From Roseovarius aestuariivivens (GTDB lineage: Bacteria; Pseudomonadota; Alphaproteobacteria; Rhodobacterales; Rhodobacteraceae), in the NCBI RefSeq assembly GCF_004761875.1, contig NZ_SJEY01000010.1:80760-144759 (forward strand): DNA of 64,000 bases, written 5' to 3'. The notes below the pieces were generated by a model. The model was not told the origin of the DNA, did not search any database, and saw only the letters and a program-made list of their open reading frames with translations. Position numbers and translations under genes: made by a program. The stretch's first letter is position 1; each line of letters starts with the position of its first letter. Below are positions 36,790-45,765 of this stretch, in pieces.

Positions 36790-37614
36790 ATGACCAGTGA
36801 TTTGCCCCAAGCACCGCCACAATTCTTCGGCAGCGAAGCACAGCAGCGGATGCAGGCCATCGCGCACGATTTATGGCCCCTGCTCAACAGCAGCCCGGCC
36901 TATGGCTACGAAGGAAGAATGGTCGGCATCGATGGCGCCACGGTCGCCGACCAAGAGGCCGTCGCGGCGCTGGCCCGGATTCAGGGCGCGACGGTGTGCC
37001 ATTACACGCCCTTGGTGCAGGAAACGGCGCTGGGCCGCGCCTTTGCTCAGGGTGGCCTCGTGACGGATCGCTGGGATCAGTTCATGGGTGGCGCAGATTG
37101 CTGGCAGCGCTGTGCGGCCTTCGTGGCCGGCTTTCACATGCCGCGCGGCTATACGCTCAACCGGGTCGGGGCCGACACGCCGGCGCGCACGCTTGCGGCG
37201 TTGGCCGAAACGGCGCTGGGCTGCGGGGTCCTGCCGCCCGCCCTGCCGGTGCTCAGCGGGCAGCGCTTGAATGCGGTCTGTTACTTCCTGCAGGCGCCTG
37301 ATGGCGGCGTCGCGGCCTGCGCGGGCGCGGTGATGCGCAACCATCCCGACAGCCCATTCGCCCGCGCGTCTTGGTGGGGCATGCTCGCCACGCGCCAACA
37401 GGACCGCGGCCATGCTCTGTCGCTCTATCTCGGAGCACGCGCGGCCCTGCATATGCAAGAGGTGTTCGGGGCGACCTCGGTCTATACCGGGGTGCGCCAT
37501 GACAACGCGGCGTCGCGCCATGTCTGCAAAAAGCTAGGCGTGACCGAAAGCGACTATGCCTGCCTGGCTATTCTCGATCCGGGCTTTTTCGGCGCGGGCG
37601 GCTACACGAAGTAG
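36790..37614 (+). CDS. GNAT-family acetyltransferase-like protein
   Basis: 274 residues. The C-terminal domain carries the GNAT acetyl-CoA region. SWWGMLATRQQDRGHALSLYLG (about 196-217) includes the R/Q-x-x-G-x-A-like loop and is followed by VYTGVRHDNAASRHVCKKLGV (about 236-256), the late N-x-x-S-x-x-x-x-x-x-KLG motif. The N-terminal 130 residues look like a second, degenerate GNAT-type half, which would make it a tandem-GNAT protein. Substrate unknown. Single-gene unit, divergent from ttcA and convergent with a TlpA-like gene. Confidence 0.7.
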   Translation: MTSDLPQAPPQFFGSEAQQRMQAIAHDLWPLLNSSPAYGYEGRMVGIDGATVADQEAVAALARIQGATVCHYTPLVQETALGRAFAQGGLVTDRWDQFMGGADCWQRCAAFVAGFHMPRGYTLNRVGADTPARTLAALAETALGCGVLPPALPVLSGQRLNAVCYFLQAPDGGVAACAGAVMRNHPDSPFARASWWGMLATRQQDRGHALSLYLGARAALHMQEVFGATSVYTGVRHDNAASRHVCKKLGVTESDYACLAILDPGFFGAGGYTK

Positions 37615-37675
37615 ACCCGCGGACAAGGTCTACTGTCACACATCGACCACGCCGCCGCGCGTTCTGCCGGGGCGG

Positions 37676-38239
37676 TCAGCCTTCCGCGCCGTCTTCGATC
37701 ATTGCGCGGATGATCGCCTTGGCGCTGTCGGAATTCCAGACCGCGTCGCCCTGTAGGCGCGCGACCTCTCTGCCCTCGCGGTCCACGAGGATCGTCACCG
37801 GCAGGCCCAGCACGCCCATGGCGCGCGACAGGGTCATCGGACGGTCGATATGCAGCGGAAGGTCGGTCACGCCGATCTCTTCGAAGAACTTTTCCATCGC
37901 GGGGCGCGCGTTGCGGCCGACGGCGATGGTGACAACCTCGAAATCCTCGCCACCGAACTCGTCCTGTAGCTCGGCCAGCATCGGCATCTCCTTGCGGCAG
38001 GGCGCGCACCAGGTCGCCCAGAAATTCACCAGCGTGACCTTGCCCTTGTAGTCGGTCAGCCGCGCCTCGGCGCCTTCGCCGGTGGTGAAAGTCTCCTCCG
38101 AGACCGGCATCGGATCACCATGCACGACCAGCTTTTTCATATCGCCCTCGCGCAGCCCGGCAAGGTCGGACCCCGCCAAAGCCGCGTTTGCACCAAAGGC
38201 CAGCGCCGTATAAAGGACGGTGACGAACAAGGTTTTCAC
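37676..38239 (-). CDS. TlpA-like membrane-anchored/periplasmic thioredoxin
   Basis: 187 residues from a GTG at 38239, preceded by GGGAGGCGCT. An ATG at 38263 would add eight residues. Residues 1-22 form a signal/anchor segment ([17 protein letters not shown]). The thioredoxin fold has the redox motif WCAPC (Cys78, Cys81), with the cis-proline loop in [12 protein letters not shown]. TlpA relatives keep periplasmic cysteines reduced, mostly for cytochrome c and oxidase maturation. Its 5' end abuts or overlaps argH, which runs the other way. Confidence 0.88.
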   Translation of the reverse strand: MKTLFVTVLYTALAFGANAALAGSDLAGLREGDMKKLVVHGDPMPVSEETFTTGEGAEARLTDYKGKVTLVNFWATWCAPCRKEMPMLAELQDEFGGEDFEVVTIAVGRNARPAMEKFFEEIGVTDLPLHIDRPMTLSRAMGVLGLPVTILVDREGREVARLQGDAVWNSDSAKAIIRAMIEDGAEG

Positions 38240-38261
38240 AGCGCCTCCCAAGAGCTCGGAC

Positions 38262-39653
38262 ATGACAGACAAATCCTCCAACCAGATGTGGGGTGGCCGC
38301 TTCGCCGCAGGCCCCGATGCTATCATGGAAGCAATTAACGCCTCCATCGGTTTCGACAAGCGGCTCGCCGCGCAGGACATCGCGGGATCGCGCGCCCATG
38401 CCGCGATGCTCGCCGCCGCCGGTATCGTCTCTGATAAGGATGCAGAGGCGATGAGGGAAGGCCTTCTCACGGTCTTGTCAGAGATCGAGGAGGGCCGCTT
38501 TGCGTTCTCCACCGCGCTGGAAGACATCCACATGAATGTCGAAGCGCGGCTGAAAGAGATCATCGGCGATCCGGCGGGCCGCCTGCACACCGGGCGCAGC
38601 CGGAATGACCAGGTGGCGACCGATTTCAAGCTCTGGGTCCGCGATCAGCTCGACGCGGTGGACGGCGCGCTCGTCACGCTGATGCGCGCCTGCCTCGCGC
38701 AGGCCGAGGCCGGCGCGGACTGGGTGATGCCAGGCTTCACCCACCTGCAGACCGCGCAGCCGGTGACCTGGGGCCATCACATGATGGCCTATGTCGAGAT
38801 GTTCGGGCGTGACCTCGGCCGCGTGCGTGACGCGCGCAAGCGGATGAACGAATGCCCGCTGGGCGCGGCGGCGCTGGCCGGCACGTCCTTTCCCATCGAC
38901 CGGCAGATGACCGCCGAGGCGCTGGGGTTCGACCGGCCCGCCGCCAACAGCCTCGATGCGGTCAGCGACCGCGATTTCGCGCTCGAGTTCCTGGGCGCGG
39001 CGTCGATCTGCGCCATGCATCTCAGCCGCTTTGCCGAGGAACTGGTGATCTGGTCCTCGGCCCAGTTCCGGTTCGTGTCACTGTCCGACCGGTTTTCCAC
39101 CGGCTCCAGCATCATGCCGCAGAAGAAGAACCCCGATGCCGCCGAGCTTATCCGCGCCAAGATCGGGCGCATTTTCGGGGCCAATGTGGCGCTGATGACC
39201 GTGATGAAAGGCCTGCCGCTGGCCTATTCCAAGGACATGCAGGAGGACAAGGAACAGGTCTTCGACGCCGCCGACAACCTGATGCTGGCGCTGGCCGCTA
39301 TGGACGGGATGGTAAGGGACATGACCGCCAACAAAGACAACCTGCGCGCCGCCGCTGCCTCGGGCTTTTCCACTGCGACCGATCTGGCCGACTGGCTGGT
39401 GCGGGTGCTTGGTCTGCCCTTCCGCGAGGCGCATCACGTGACGGGCAGTCTCGTGGCGCTGGCCGAGGGCAAAGGCTGTGATCTGCCGGACCTCAGCCTT
39501 GCGGACATGCAATCGGTCCATGGCGAAATCACCGAAGCGGTCTATGATGTCCTCGGGGTCGAGAACTCCGTCGCCTCGCGCACGAGCTACGGCGGCACTG
39601 CACCCGTCCGGGTGCGCGAACAGGTTCAACGCTGGAAGGAGATCCTGGGATGA
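38262..39653 (+). CDS. argH: Argininosuccinate lyase
   Basis: 463 residues. Cleaves argininosuccinate to arginine and fumarate. Fumarase/aspartase superfamily signature [23 protein letters not shown] (about 283-305) includes the catalytic serine loop. N-terminal [21 protein letters not shown] and [16 protein letters not shown] are typical. ATG 38262 was preferred ([12 protein letters not shown]); a GTG at 38220 with AAAGGA upstream would add 14 residues. First gene of a run with a small lipoprotein, DUF2834, lysA and TIGR02302. Confidence 0.97.
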   Translation: MTDKSSNQMWGGRFAAGPDAIMEAINASIGFDKRLAAQDIAGSRAHAAMLAAAGIVSDKDAEAMREGLLTVLSEIEEGRFAFSTALEDIHMNVEARLKEIIGDPAGRLHTGRSRNDQVATDFKLWVRDQLDAVDGALVTLMRACLAQAEAGADWVMPGFTHLQTAQPVTWGHHMMAYVEMFGRDLGRVRDARKRMNECPLGAAALAGTSFPIDRQMTAEALGFDRPAANSLDAVSDRDFALEFLGAASICAMHLSRFAEELVIWSSAQFRFVSLSDRFSTGSSIMPQKKNPDAAELIRAKIGRIFGANVALMTVMKGLPLAYSKDMQEDKEQVFDAADNLMLALAAMDGMVRDMTANKDNLRAAAASGFSTATDLADWLVRVLGLPFREAHHVTGSLVALAEGKGCDLPDLSLADMQSVHGEITEAVYDVLGVENSVASRTSYGGTAPVRVREQVQRWKEILG

Positions 39654-39829
39654 AAAAGGGAATGATGCTTGCCGCGGTGGCGCTTCTGGCGGCCTGCGGT
39701 GTCGACGGAGAGCCTGTGCGCCCGAACTATAACGGAACGATCAGCGCGGGCAGCGACGGCGTGCGCGCCGGCGTCGGCGCTTCGGTCATCCGTGGCAATG
39801 TAAGCGTGCATGTGGGAACCCGCCTGTGA
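39650..39829 (+). CDS. Small outer-envelope lipoprotein, hypothetical
   Basis: 59 residues starting at the ATG that overlaps the argH stop. The N-terminus [21 protein letters not shown] is a lipoprotein signal peptide with lipobox LAAC (Cys16). The mature part is only 43 residues, Gly/Val/Ser-rich and probably beta-prone. Coupled by GTGA overlap to the DUF2834 gene. Small lipoproteins of this sort follow argH in related genomes; function unknown. Confidence 0.8.
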   Translation: MKKGMMLAAVALLAACGVDGEPVRPNYNGTISAGSDGVRAGVGASVIRGNVSVHVGTRL

Positions 39830-40125
39830 AGTGGATCTTTCTCGCGCTGGCCGTCTGGGGCGCCATCCACCCGATGGCCTATTTCCTGCAATGGTTCGGC
39901 GAGAACGAGGGCGGCCTGATGGGTATGGTCGATGCCTGGCATGCCAATCCGGCCACTTCGGGGCTGGTCTGGGATCTCACGATCGCTGCCGTGGCGCTGA
40001 CCGTGTGGGTGATTTACGAGGCATTGCAGCGGCGCGACTGGCTGCGCCTGCTGGCGATCCCAGCGACCTTCTGCATCGGGGTCAGCTGCGGGCTGCCGCT
40101 CTATCTTTTCCTGCGGATGCGCTGA
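39826..40125 (+). CDS. DUF2834 small membrane protein
   Basis: 99 residues, GTG start at 39826 overlapping the lipoprotein stop. Three predicted membrane helices: about 2-24, 45-65 and 75-95. The pattern WGAIHPMAYFLQWFGENEGG followed by WDLTIAAVALTVWVIYEA matches DUF2834. No known activity. Position between the argH-coupled lipoprotein and lysA suggests co-transcription. Confidence 0.85.
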   Translation: MKWIFLALAVWGAIHPMAYFLQWFGENEGGLMGMVDAWHANPATSGLVWDLTIAAVALTVWVIYEALQRRDWLRLLAIPATFCIGVSCGLPLYLFLRMR

Positions 40126-40170
40126 CCGCGACCGCAGGACCGGAGGTTTTTTCCAAGAAGAAGCGAGGCG

Positions 40171-40204
40171 CGGGCGCGCCCGGAATTGCAAACCCGCGCG
40201 CCCG
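40171..40204 (+). promoter_or_regulatory. Stem-loop in the lysA leader
   Basis: CGGGCGCGC (40171-40179) pairs with GCGCGCCCG (40196-40204) around a 16-base loop, 35 bases before the lysA ATG. A T6 run lies just upstream at 40147-40152. It might moderate read-through from the DUF2834 gene; it does not resemble a lysine riboswitch. Confidence 0.35.
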
Positions 40205-40239
40205 TGATATGAGGCGCGTCAAGCAAGGGGCGCGAGCGC

Positions 40240-41505
40240 ATGGATCATTTTCTTTATCGTGATGGCGAGCTTTATGCCGAGGATGTGGCCGTGGCCGAGA
40301 TCGCGGCCGAGGTGGGCACGCCCTTCTACTGCTATTCCACCGCCACGCTGACCCGGCATTTCCGGTTATTTGACGAGGCGCTGGGCGACATGCCCCATCT
40401 TGTCTGCTACGCCATGAAGGCCGCCAGCAACCAGGCGATCCTGCGCACGCTGGCAGGTCTTGGCGCGGGGATGGACGTGGTCTCGGGCGGCGAATACGCG
40501 CGCGCCAAAGCGGCGGGTGTGCCGGGCGACAAGATCGTCTTTTCCGGTGTGGGCAAGACGCGGGAAGAGATGCGCCTCGCCCTTGAAGGCGGCATCCGGC
40601 AGTTCAACGTGGAAAGCGAGCCCGAGATGGAGGCGCTCTCGGAGGTCGCCACGTCCCTTGGCGTCACCGCGCCCATCACCGTGCGCGTCAACCCGGACGT
40701 GGACGCCAAGACTCACGCCAAGATCGCCACCGGCAAAAGCGAGAACAAGTTCGGCATTCCGATTTCCCGCGCCCGCGCCGTCTATGCTCATGCCGCCGCG
40801 CTGCCGGGGATCGAGGTGATCGGTATCGACGTGCATATCGGCAGCCAACTGACCGAGTTGCAACCGTTCCGCGACGCGTACAGGAAAGTGGCCGAACTGA
40901 CCGAGACCCTGCGCGCCGACGGGCACGAGATCACGCGGCTCGATCTCGGCGGGGGTCTGGGCATTCCGTACACTCGCTCGAACGAGGCGCCCCCGCTGCC
41001 CACCGATTACGGCGCCATGATCCGCGAGGAACTGGGCCATCTGGGCTGCGAGATCGAGATCGAGCCGGGCCGGCTTGTCGCGGGCAATGCGGGCATCCTC
41101 GTGTGCCGGGTGATTTACGTGAAATCGGGCGAGGGGCGCGAATTCCTCATTCTCGACGGCGCGATGAACGATCTCATCCGCCCGGCCATGTACGATGCCC
41201 ATCACGACATCGTGCCCGTCCTCGAACCTGAACCCGGCGCCGACCAGCGCCCGTTCGACATCGTCGGGCCGGTGTGCGAATCGGGCGATACCTTTGCCAA
41301 GGCGCGGATGATGCCGCCCCTGTCAGAGGGCGAACTCGTGGCCTTTCGCAGCGCCGGCGCCTATGGCGCGGTCATGTCGAGCGAGTACAACACGCGGCCC
41401 CTCGTGCCCGAGGTGCTAGTGCACGGGCATCAATTCGCCGTCATTCGCCCGCGTCCGACCTTTGACGAGATGATAAATCGCGATACCATCCCAGAATGGT
41501 TGTGA
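40240..41505 (+). CDS. lysA: Diaminopimelate decarboxylase
   Basis: 421 residues. Alanine-racemase-fold, PLP-dependent: makes L-lysine from meso-diaminopimelate. The PLP lysine is Lys60 in CYAMKAASNQ. HIGSQ (about 206-210), GGGLGIPY, the EPGRLVAGNAG phosphate-binding segment, the catalytic CESGDTFA (about 346-353) and YGAVMSSEYNTRP near the C-terminus are all conserved. Normal length, AAGGGGCGCGAG-type site before the ATG. Confidence 0.97.
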   Translation: MDHFLYRDGELYAEDVAVAEIAAEVGTPFYCYSTATLTRHFRLFDEALGDMPHLVCYAMKAASNQAILRTLAGLGAGMDVVSGGEYARAKAAGVPGDKIVFSGVGKTREEMRLALEGGIRQFNVESEPEMEALSEVATSLGVTAPITVRVNPDVDAKTHAKIATGKSENKFGIPISRARAVYAHAAALPGIEVIGIDVHIGSQLTELQPFRDAYRKVAELTETLRADGHEITRLDLGGGLGIPYTRSNEAPPLPTDYGAMIREELGHLGCEIEIEPGRLVAGNAGILVCRVIYVKSGEGREFLILDGAMNDLIRPAMYDAHHDIVPVLEPEPGADQRPFDIVGPVCESGDTFAKARMMPPLSEGELVAFRSAGAYGAVMSSEYNTRPLVPEVLVHGHQFAVIRPRPTFDEMINRDTIPEWL

Positions 41506-41541
41506 CGCCGGTTGCGTCGTGATCCGAATGGAAAGGGACGC

Positions 41542-44181
41542 ATGGCGCGCGAGCAGTCTCCTCTGACCCCGATACTCACCCGGCTGCGCAGGCCGCTTTA
41601 TCTGACATGGGCCGGCCTGATCGCCGAGCGCGTGGTGCAGGCCTTTTGGCCGCTCTGGACGCTTCTGATCGCTGTGGCGGGCCTGTTCATGCTGGGCCTG
41701 CAGGACATGGCCCCGGTCGAGGTGGTCTGGGTGACGGGCCTTGCCGCGATTGCCGCCGCGGTCGTGTTTGCCATCCGCGGCCTGCGCCGCTTTGCCTGGC
41801 CGCGCCGGGACGAGGCGATCGACCGGATGGACGCCGTCCTACCCGGGCATCCGCTGGCCGCGCTCGCCGACCGCCAGGCCATCGGCGGGGGTGATTCCGG
41901 GTCCAAGGCGCTCTGGCAGGCGCATATCGACCGCATGACCGAGCGCGCCAAATCCGCGCAGGTGGTCGAGCCCGACCTGCGCCTGTCGCGCCGCGATCCC
42001 TTCGGCCTGCGCTACGTGGCGCTTCTCGGGCTTGTGGTGGCGCTGCTTTTCGGCTCCGTGTGGCGCGCCGGCAGCGTGACGCAAACCCTGCCCGGCGGCG
42101 GCGCCGCGCTGGCCAGCGGCCCGGCCTGGGAAGGCTGGATCGAGCCGCCCGCTTATACCGGCCTGCCAAGCCTCTATCTCAACGATCAGTCCGACACTTT
42201 CCGCGCGCCCGAGGGCAGCCGCGTTACCATTCGCCTTTATGGCGAGGTCGGACAGCTTTCTGTGGCTGAAACCGTCTCGGGCCGGACCGAAGACGTCGGC
42301 GCGGCCACCGACAGCGAGCAGGCCTTCGAGATCGCCACCTCCGGCAGCTTGCGCATCGACGGGCCCGGCGGCGCGGCCTGGACGGTCGAGGCCACGCCAG
42401 ACGCAGCCCCCGCCGTGGCCGTGACCGAAGGCGCGCTTGACGTCACCTTCGACGGTCAGATGAGCCAGCCGTTCGAAGCCCGCGACGATTACGCCGTCGA
42501 AAGCGGCACCGCCACCTTCGTCCTGGACATGGATCGGCTAGACAGGCGCTATGGCCTTGCCGTCGCACCCGACCCGCGTGAGCCGATCACGCTCGATCTG
42601 CCGATGCCGATCACCGGCGGGCGCGACGCCTTCGCCGAAAGCCTGATCGAGAACCTGTCGCAACACGCCTGGGCGCATCTGCCGGTCACCCTGACGATGT
42701 CCGTCACCGATGCGCAGGGCCAGGTCGGGGCCAGCGCACCGGTCGAAATGGATCTGCCCGCGCGCAAGTTCTTCGATCCGCTTGCCGCCGCCGTGATTGA
42801 ACAGCGTCGGGATCTGCTTTGGGCCAAGGCCAACGCGCCGCGCATCGCCCAGCTTCTGCGCGCCATCTCCTATGAACCCGAACCGGGGCTTTTCCGCTCG
42901 GAAACCGCCTATCTGCGGCTGCGGGTGATCCTGCGCCGTCTCGAAACGCTCGCGCTTAACGGTGGTGGGCTGACCGACGAGGCGCGCGACGAGATCGCGC
43001 AGGCGCTCTGGGATCTCGCGATCCTGCTTGAGGACGGCGATATCGGCGACGCGCTCGAACGCATGCGCGCGGCGCAGGAACGCCTGAGCGAGGCGATGAA
43101 GAACGGCGCCAGCGAAGAGGAAATCGCCCGCCTGATGCAGGAACTGCGCGACGCCACGCAGGATTACCTGCGCCAGAAATCCATGCAGGCGCAGCGCGAG
43201 GGCGAGCAGAACGGCAATCAGCAGATGTCCGAAAACATGCAGATGATGAATCAGCAGGATCTGCAGGAAATGATGGACCGCATCCAGGAACTGATGGAAC
43301 AGGGCCGCTTTGCCGAGGCGCAGCAGGCGCTGGAGGAATTCCAGCAGATGATGGAGAACATGCAGGTCACCCAGGGCCAGGGGCAGGGCGGCCAGTCGCC
43401 CGGCGAACAGGCCATGGAAGGGCTGGCCGAAACCCTCCGCGATCAGCAGGGTCTGTCGGATGAGGCCTTCCGCGATCTGCAGGAACAGTACAATCCAGGC
43501 GCGCAGGCCGGAGAGAACCAGGGCAACCGGGGCCGCAACGGCGGTCAGGGCCAGGGTCAGAGCCACGAGGGCCAGAACGGGCAGGGGCAGGGCCAGCAGC
43601 CCGGCCAGCAACCGGGCCAGGGTAACCAGCAGGCCGAGGGTCAGGGTCAGGGCGGACAGGGTCAGCAAGGCCAGCCCGGCGATATGGCCGGCGATCTGGC
43701 CGGCCGGCAAGAGGCGCTGCGCCGCGAGCTGGAGCGTCAGCGCAACAACCTGCCCGGCGTGGGCGGCGAGGCCGGAGAGGCGGCGCGCGAGGCGCTCGAC
43801 CGGGCCGGGCGCGCGATGGAAGGCGCCGAAGAGGCGCTGCGTTCGGACGATCTGGCCGAGGCCATCGACCAGCAATCCGAGGCGATGGAGGCGCTCCGCG
43901 AGGGCATGCGCAATCTCGGCGAAGCGCTGGCCGAGAACGGCCAGCAGCAGGGCAGCGGACAAGGCCAGGCTCAGGGTCAGGCGCCCGGACAGTTCGGCGA
44001 ACAGGACCCGCTCGGACGGTCGCAGCGCGGGCTGGCCGGCGACCGGGGCGAGTTCAACCAGCGCGAGGATATCTACCGCCGCGCCGGCGAATTGCTGGAC
44101 GAGATCCGCCGCCGCTCGGGCGAAACCGACCGCCCCGAGATCGAGCTCGACTACCTGCGCCGCCTGCTCGACCGGTTCTGA
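41542..44181 (+). CDS. TIGR02302/DUF4175 family membrane protein
   Basis: 879 residues. Two or three N-terminal membrane helices (about 20-80 and one near 160-178). A large beta-rich domain (about 185-440) and a helical part (about 440-550) follow. The Gln/Gly/Asn/Met-rich tail covers about 550-850, with long GQGQ runs at about 613-713 and again near 806-818. It ends in a conserved-looking helical segment (LDEIRRRSGETDRPEIELDYLRRLLDRF region). The family is conserved in alphaproteobacteria but has no assigned function. ATG 41542 has GGAAAGGGACGC upstream. Follows lysA closely and may be co-transcribed. Confidence 0.9.
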   Translation: MAREQSPLTPILTRLRRPLYLTWAGLIAERVVQAFWPLWTLLIAVAGLFMLGLQDMAPVEVVWVTGLAAIAAAVVFAIRGLRRFAWPRRDEAIDRMDAVLPGHPLAALADRQAIGGGDSGSKALWQAHIDRMTERAKSAQVVEPDLRLSRRDPFGLRYVALLGLVVALLFGSVWRAGSVTQTLPGGGAALASGPAWEGWIEPPAYTGLPSLYLNDQSDTFRAPEGSRVTIRLYGEVGQLSVAETVSGRTEDVGAATDSEQAFEIATSGSLRIDGPGGAAWTVEATPDAAPAVAVTEGALDVTFDGQMSQPFEARDDYAVESGTATFVLDMDRLDRRYGLAVAPDPREPITLDLPMPITGGRDAFAESLIENLSQHAWAHLPVTLTMSVTDAQGQVGASAPVEMDLPARKFFDPLAAAVIEQRRDLLWAKANAPRIAQLLRAISYEPEPGLFRSETAYLRLRVILRRLETLALNGGGLTDEARDEIAQALWDLAILLEDGDIGDALERMRAAQERLSEAMKNGASEEEIARLMQELRDATQDYLRQKSMQAQREGEQNGNQQMSENMQMMNQQDLQEMMDRIQELMEQGRFAEAQQALEEFQQMMENMQVTQGQGQGGQSPGEQAMEGLAETLRDQQGLSDEAFRDLQEQYNPGAQAGENQGNRGRNGGQGQGQSHEGQNGQGQGQQPGQQPGQGNQQAEGQGQGGQGQQGQPGDMAGDLAGRQEALRRELERQRNNLPGVGGEAGEAAREALDRAGRAMEGAEEALRSDDLAEAIDQQSEAMEALREGMRNLGEALAENGQQQGSGQGQAQGQAPGQFGEQDPLGRSQRGLAGDRGEFNQREDIYRRAGELLDEIRRRSGETDRPEIELDYLRRLLDRF

Positions 44182-44374
44182 CGGCGTCCATCGCCCGCTC
44201 CGGCGTTTGACGTCTTTTTCGGCAGGGCGTGAAAACCCGCGTCCAAGTCAGACAATCGTGCCTTTCAGATCCGGCAAGTCGCCCCAAGCACCCTGTCCGA
44301 AAAACAGGAACGCGCGCGGGAGCGTTGGATCCAAAGCTTATCCTCCGATTGAGTGACCATTCATCCGGTTTGTG

Positions 44375-44392
44375 TTAATACTAAAGTATTAA
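44375..44392. promoter_or_regulatory. Perfect 18-base AT-rich palindrome before a small gene
   Basis: TTAATACT (44375-44382), AA, AGTATTAA (44385-44392). It sits four bases before the GGAGG ribosome site of the 67-residue gene at 44406. It could be an operator overlapping the -10 region or a weak mRNA hairpin next to the ribosome site. Confidence 0.5.
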
Positions 44393-44405
44393 TTTGGAGG
44401 CGAAA

Positions 44406-44609
44406 ATGATTGAACTTATTTTTATGACTTGCCTTGTTTCCGACCCGTCGAAATGCCGCGAACAAGAATTGATCTACTACGACATATCCATGATGACCTG
44501 CATGATGAAAGCTCAGCCGATGCTCGCACACTGGGCGACGGCCAATCCGGGCTGGCGGATCGACTCATGGCGTTGCGGCATGGTCAGGTCGGCCGACTCC
44601 GAAGCATAG
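44406..44609 (+). CDS. Small conserved hypothetical protein
   Basis: 67 residues from ATG 44406, five bases after GGAGG; an in-frame ATG at 44394 would place the site inside the gene. The sequence MIELIFMTCLVSDPSKCREQE has four cysteines in all (residues 9, 17, 32 and 57) with TCMMKAQPMLAHWATANPGWRI in the middle. Similar small proteins occur in other Rhodobacterales as I recall them; none has a known function. The paired cysteines suggest disulfides or metal binding. Possibly regulated through the adjacent palindrome. Confidence 0.7.
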   Translation: MIELIFMTCLVSDPSKCREQELIYYDISMMTCMMKAQPMLAHWATANPGWRIDSWRCGMVRSADSEA

Positions 44610-44636
44610 GCGCAGTAACCGGCGGACGGTGCGCCC

Positions 44637-45593
44637 TTACTGAACCTCGCCCTCGCCAAGCGCACCGGCGAGGTTCTCGACCATCTCGGCCAGGGCCATG
44701 CGCCCGGAATTGACCAGATCGACATATCCCGCCAGCGGCCCGGTCAGCGCGGGCACAGACTCGGCCAGCCGCGGCGCAAAGGCGTAAAGCAAAAGCGCAA
44801 GGACCGAGGCCACGATCGCGATCCGAAATCCCCGCCGGAATCCGGTCTTCTCGGGCGGCTCAATCTGGGCATCCGCGTCCTGCGCGGCGGCGCGGCTCTT
44901 CTCCGCCTCCACCCGCTCGGGACCGAGGGAAGAATTGATCTCTTCGATATCCGGCAGCAGGTTGCGGCGCGACGCCGGATCGATATCGTCGTCCTCTGCA
45001 TCGGGGTCGGTATCGGGCAGACCGCGCAGCCGCGCCATACGCGCGCGCGCTTCCTGATTGCGGCGCTCGGCCTCGCTCTCGCCCGCGTCGATCCCCAGTT
45101 CCTGCTGGGTTTCCACGCCGCCGCGCATCTCCGACTGACGCGCCTGTTCCTCGCGCTCGGCCTCTTCGCGCAGCAGATCACGGATCGACGGATCAAGCTC
45201 GCGCCGCGCGGGCGCAGCGCTCTCTGCGGTGTCGTCCATGGCAAAGACGTCTTCGTCGTCATAGGGACCGTCATCGGGCGCCTGCATGGCCCAGACCGCA
45301 TCTTCTTCCGGATCCCGCTCCAATTCCGGTTCGGGGTCAGGTTCGGCGGCGCGTTCGGGTTCCGGCTCTGATGCGGGTTCCGGCTCCGGGGCGGGGTCTG
45401 GTTCTTCGGTTGCCGCCTCGGTCCAGTCAGGCGCGGTATCCTGCGCCATTTCCTCGGGGTCCGGCGGGTAATCGGGGTGATACTGAAACCACGTATCCCC
45501 GCAATCCGAGCATTGCACGTCACGCCCGCTTTCGGGGATCACTTCGTCGGGCACCTCGTATTGTGCACCGCAGTTGGGGCAAATCAGCCGCAT
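44637..45593 (-). CDS. MJ0042-type zinc-ribbon membrane protein
   Basis: 318 residues. N-terminal zinc finger MRLICPNCGAQYEVP...CSDCG gives two CxxC pairs (about 5-8 and 28-31). A long Glu/Pro/Asp/Arg-rich disordered stretch (about 50-235) follows, then one membrane helix (FRIAIVASVLALLLYAFAP, about 256-274) and a short tail. The topology places the finger and acidic linker in the cytoplasm. It is divergent from ftsE and conserved there in related genomes; role unknown. Confidence 0.85.
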   Translation of the reverse strand: MRLICPNCGAQYEVPDEVIPESGRDVQCSDCGDTWFQYHPDYPPDPEEMAQDTAPDWTEAATEEPDPAPEPEPASEPEPERAAEPDPEPELERDPEEDAVWAMQAPDDGPYDDEDVFAMDDTAESAAPARRELDPSIRDLLREEAEREEQARQSEMRGGVETQQELGIDAGESEAERRNQEARARMARLRGLPDTDPDAEDDDIDPASRRNLLPDIEEINSSLGPERVEAEKSRAAAQDADAQIEPPEKTGFRRGFRIAIVASVLALLLYAFAPRLAESVPALTGPLAGYVDLVNSGRMALAEMVENLAGALGEGEVQ

Positions 45594-45765
45594 ATCGCCA
45601 CCCGTCGCCTGTTGCCGTTGTCCGGCCTGCCATTGCTTCTTCGTTTCCACGAACCATAAGCGCAAAAGTGTTAACGGAAAAGGGTCAATGGCTGTGGCCT
45701 TCCGGTCATTGCACATGTGTGTCCTCTGGGGCATGTAAAGGCAAATCGGCATCGGGGGTCTTTGT

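Noticed and set aside
40140..40160. Intrinsic terminator after the DUF2834 gene (T6 at 40147)
   Set aside because: The preceding bases form only a weak, imperfect stem, so I did not call a terminator.
40171..40204. Lysine riboswitch before lysA
   Set aside because: Only one simple stem-loop is present in the 114-base leader; the five-helix lysine riboswitch cannot fit.
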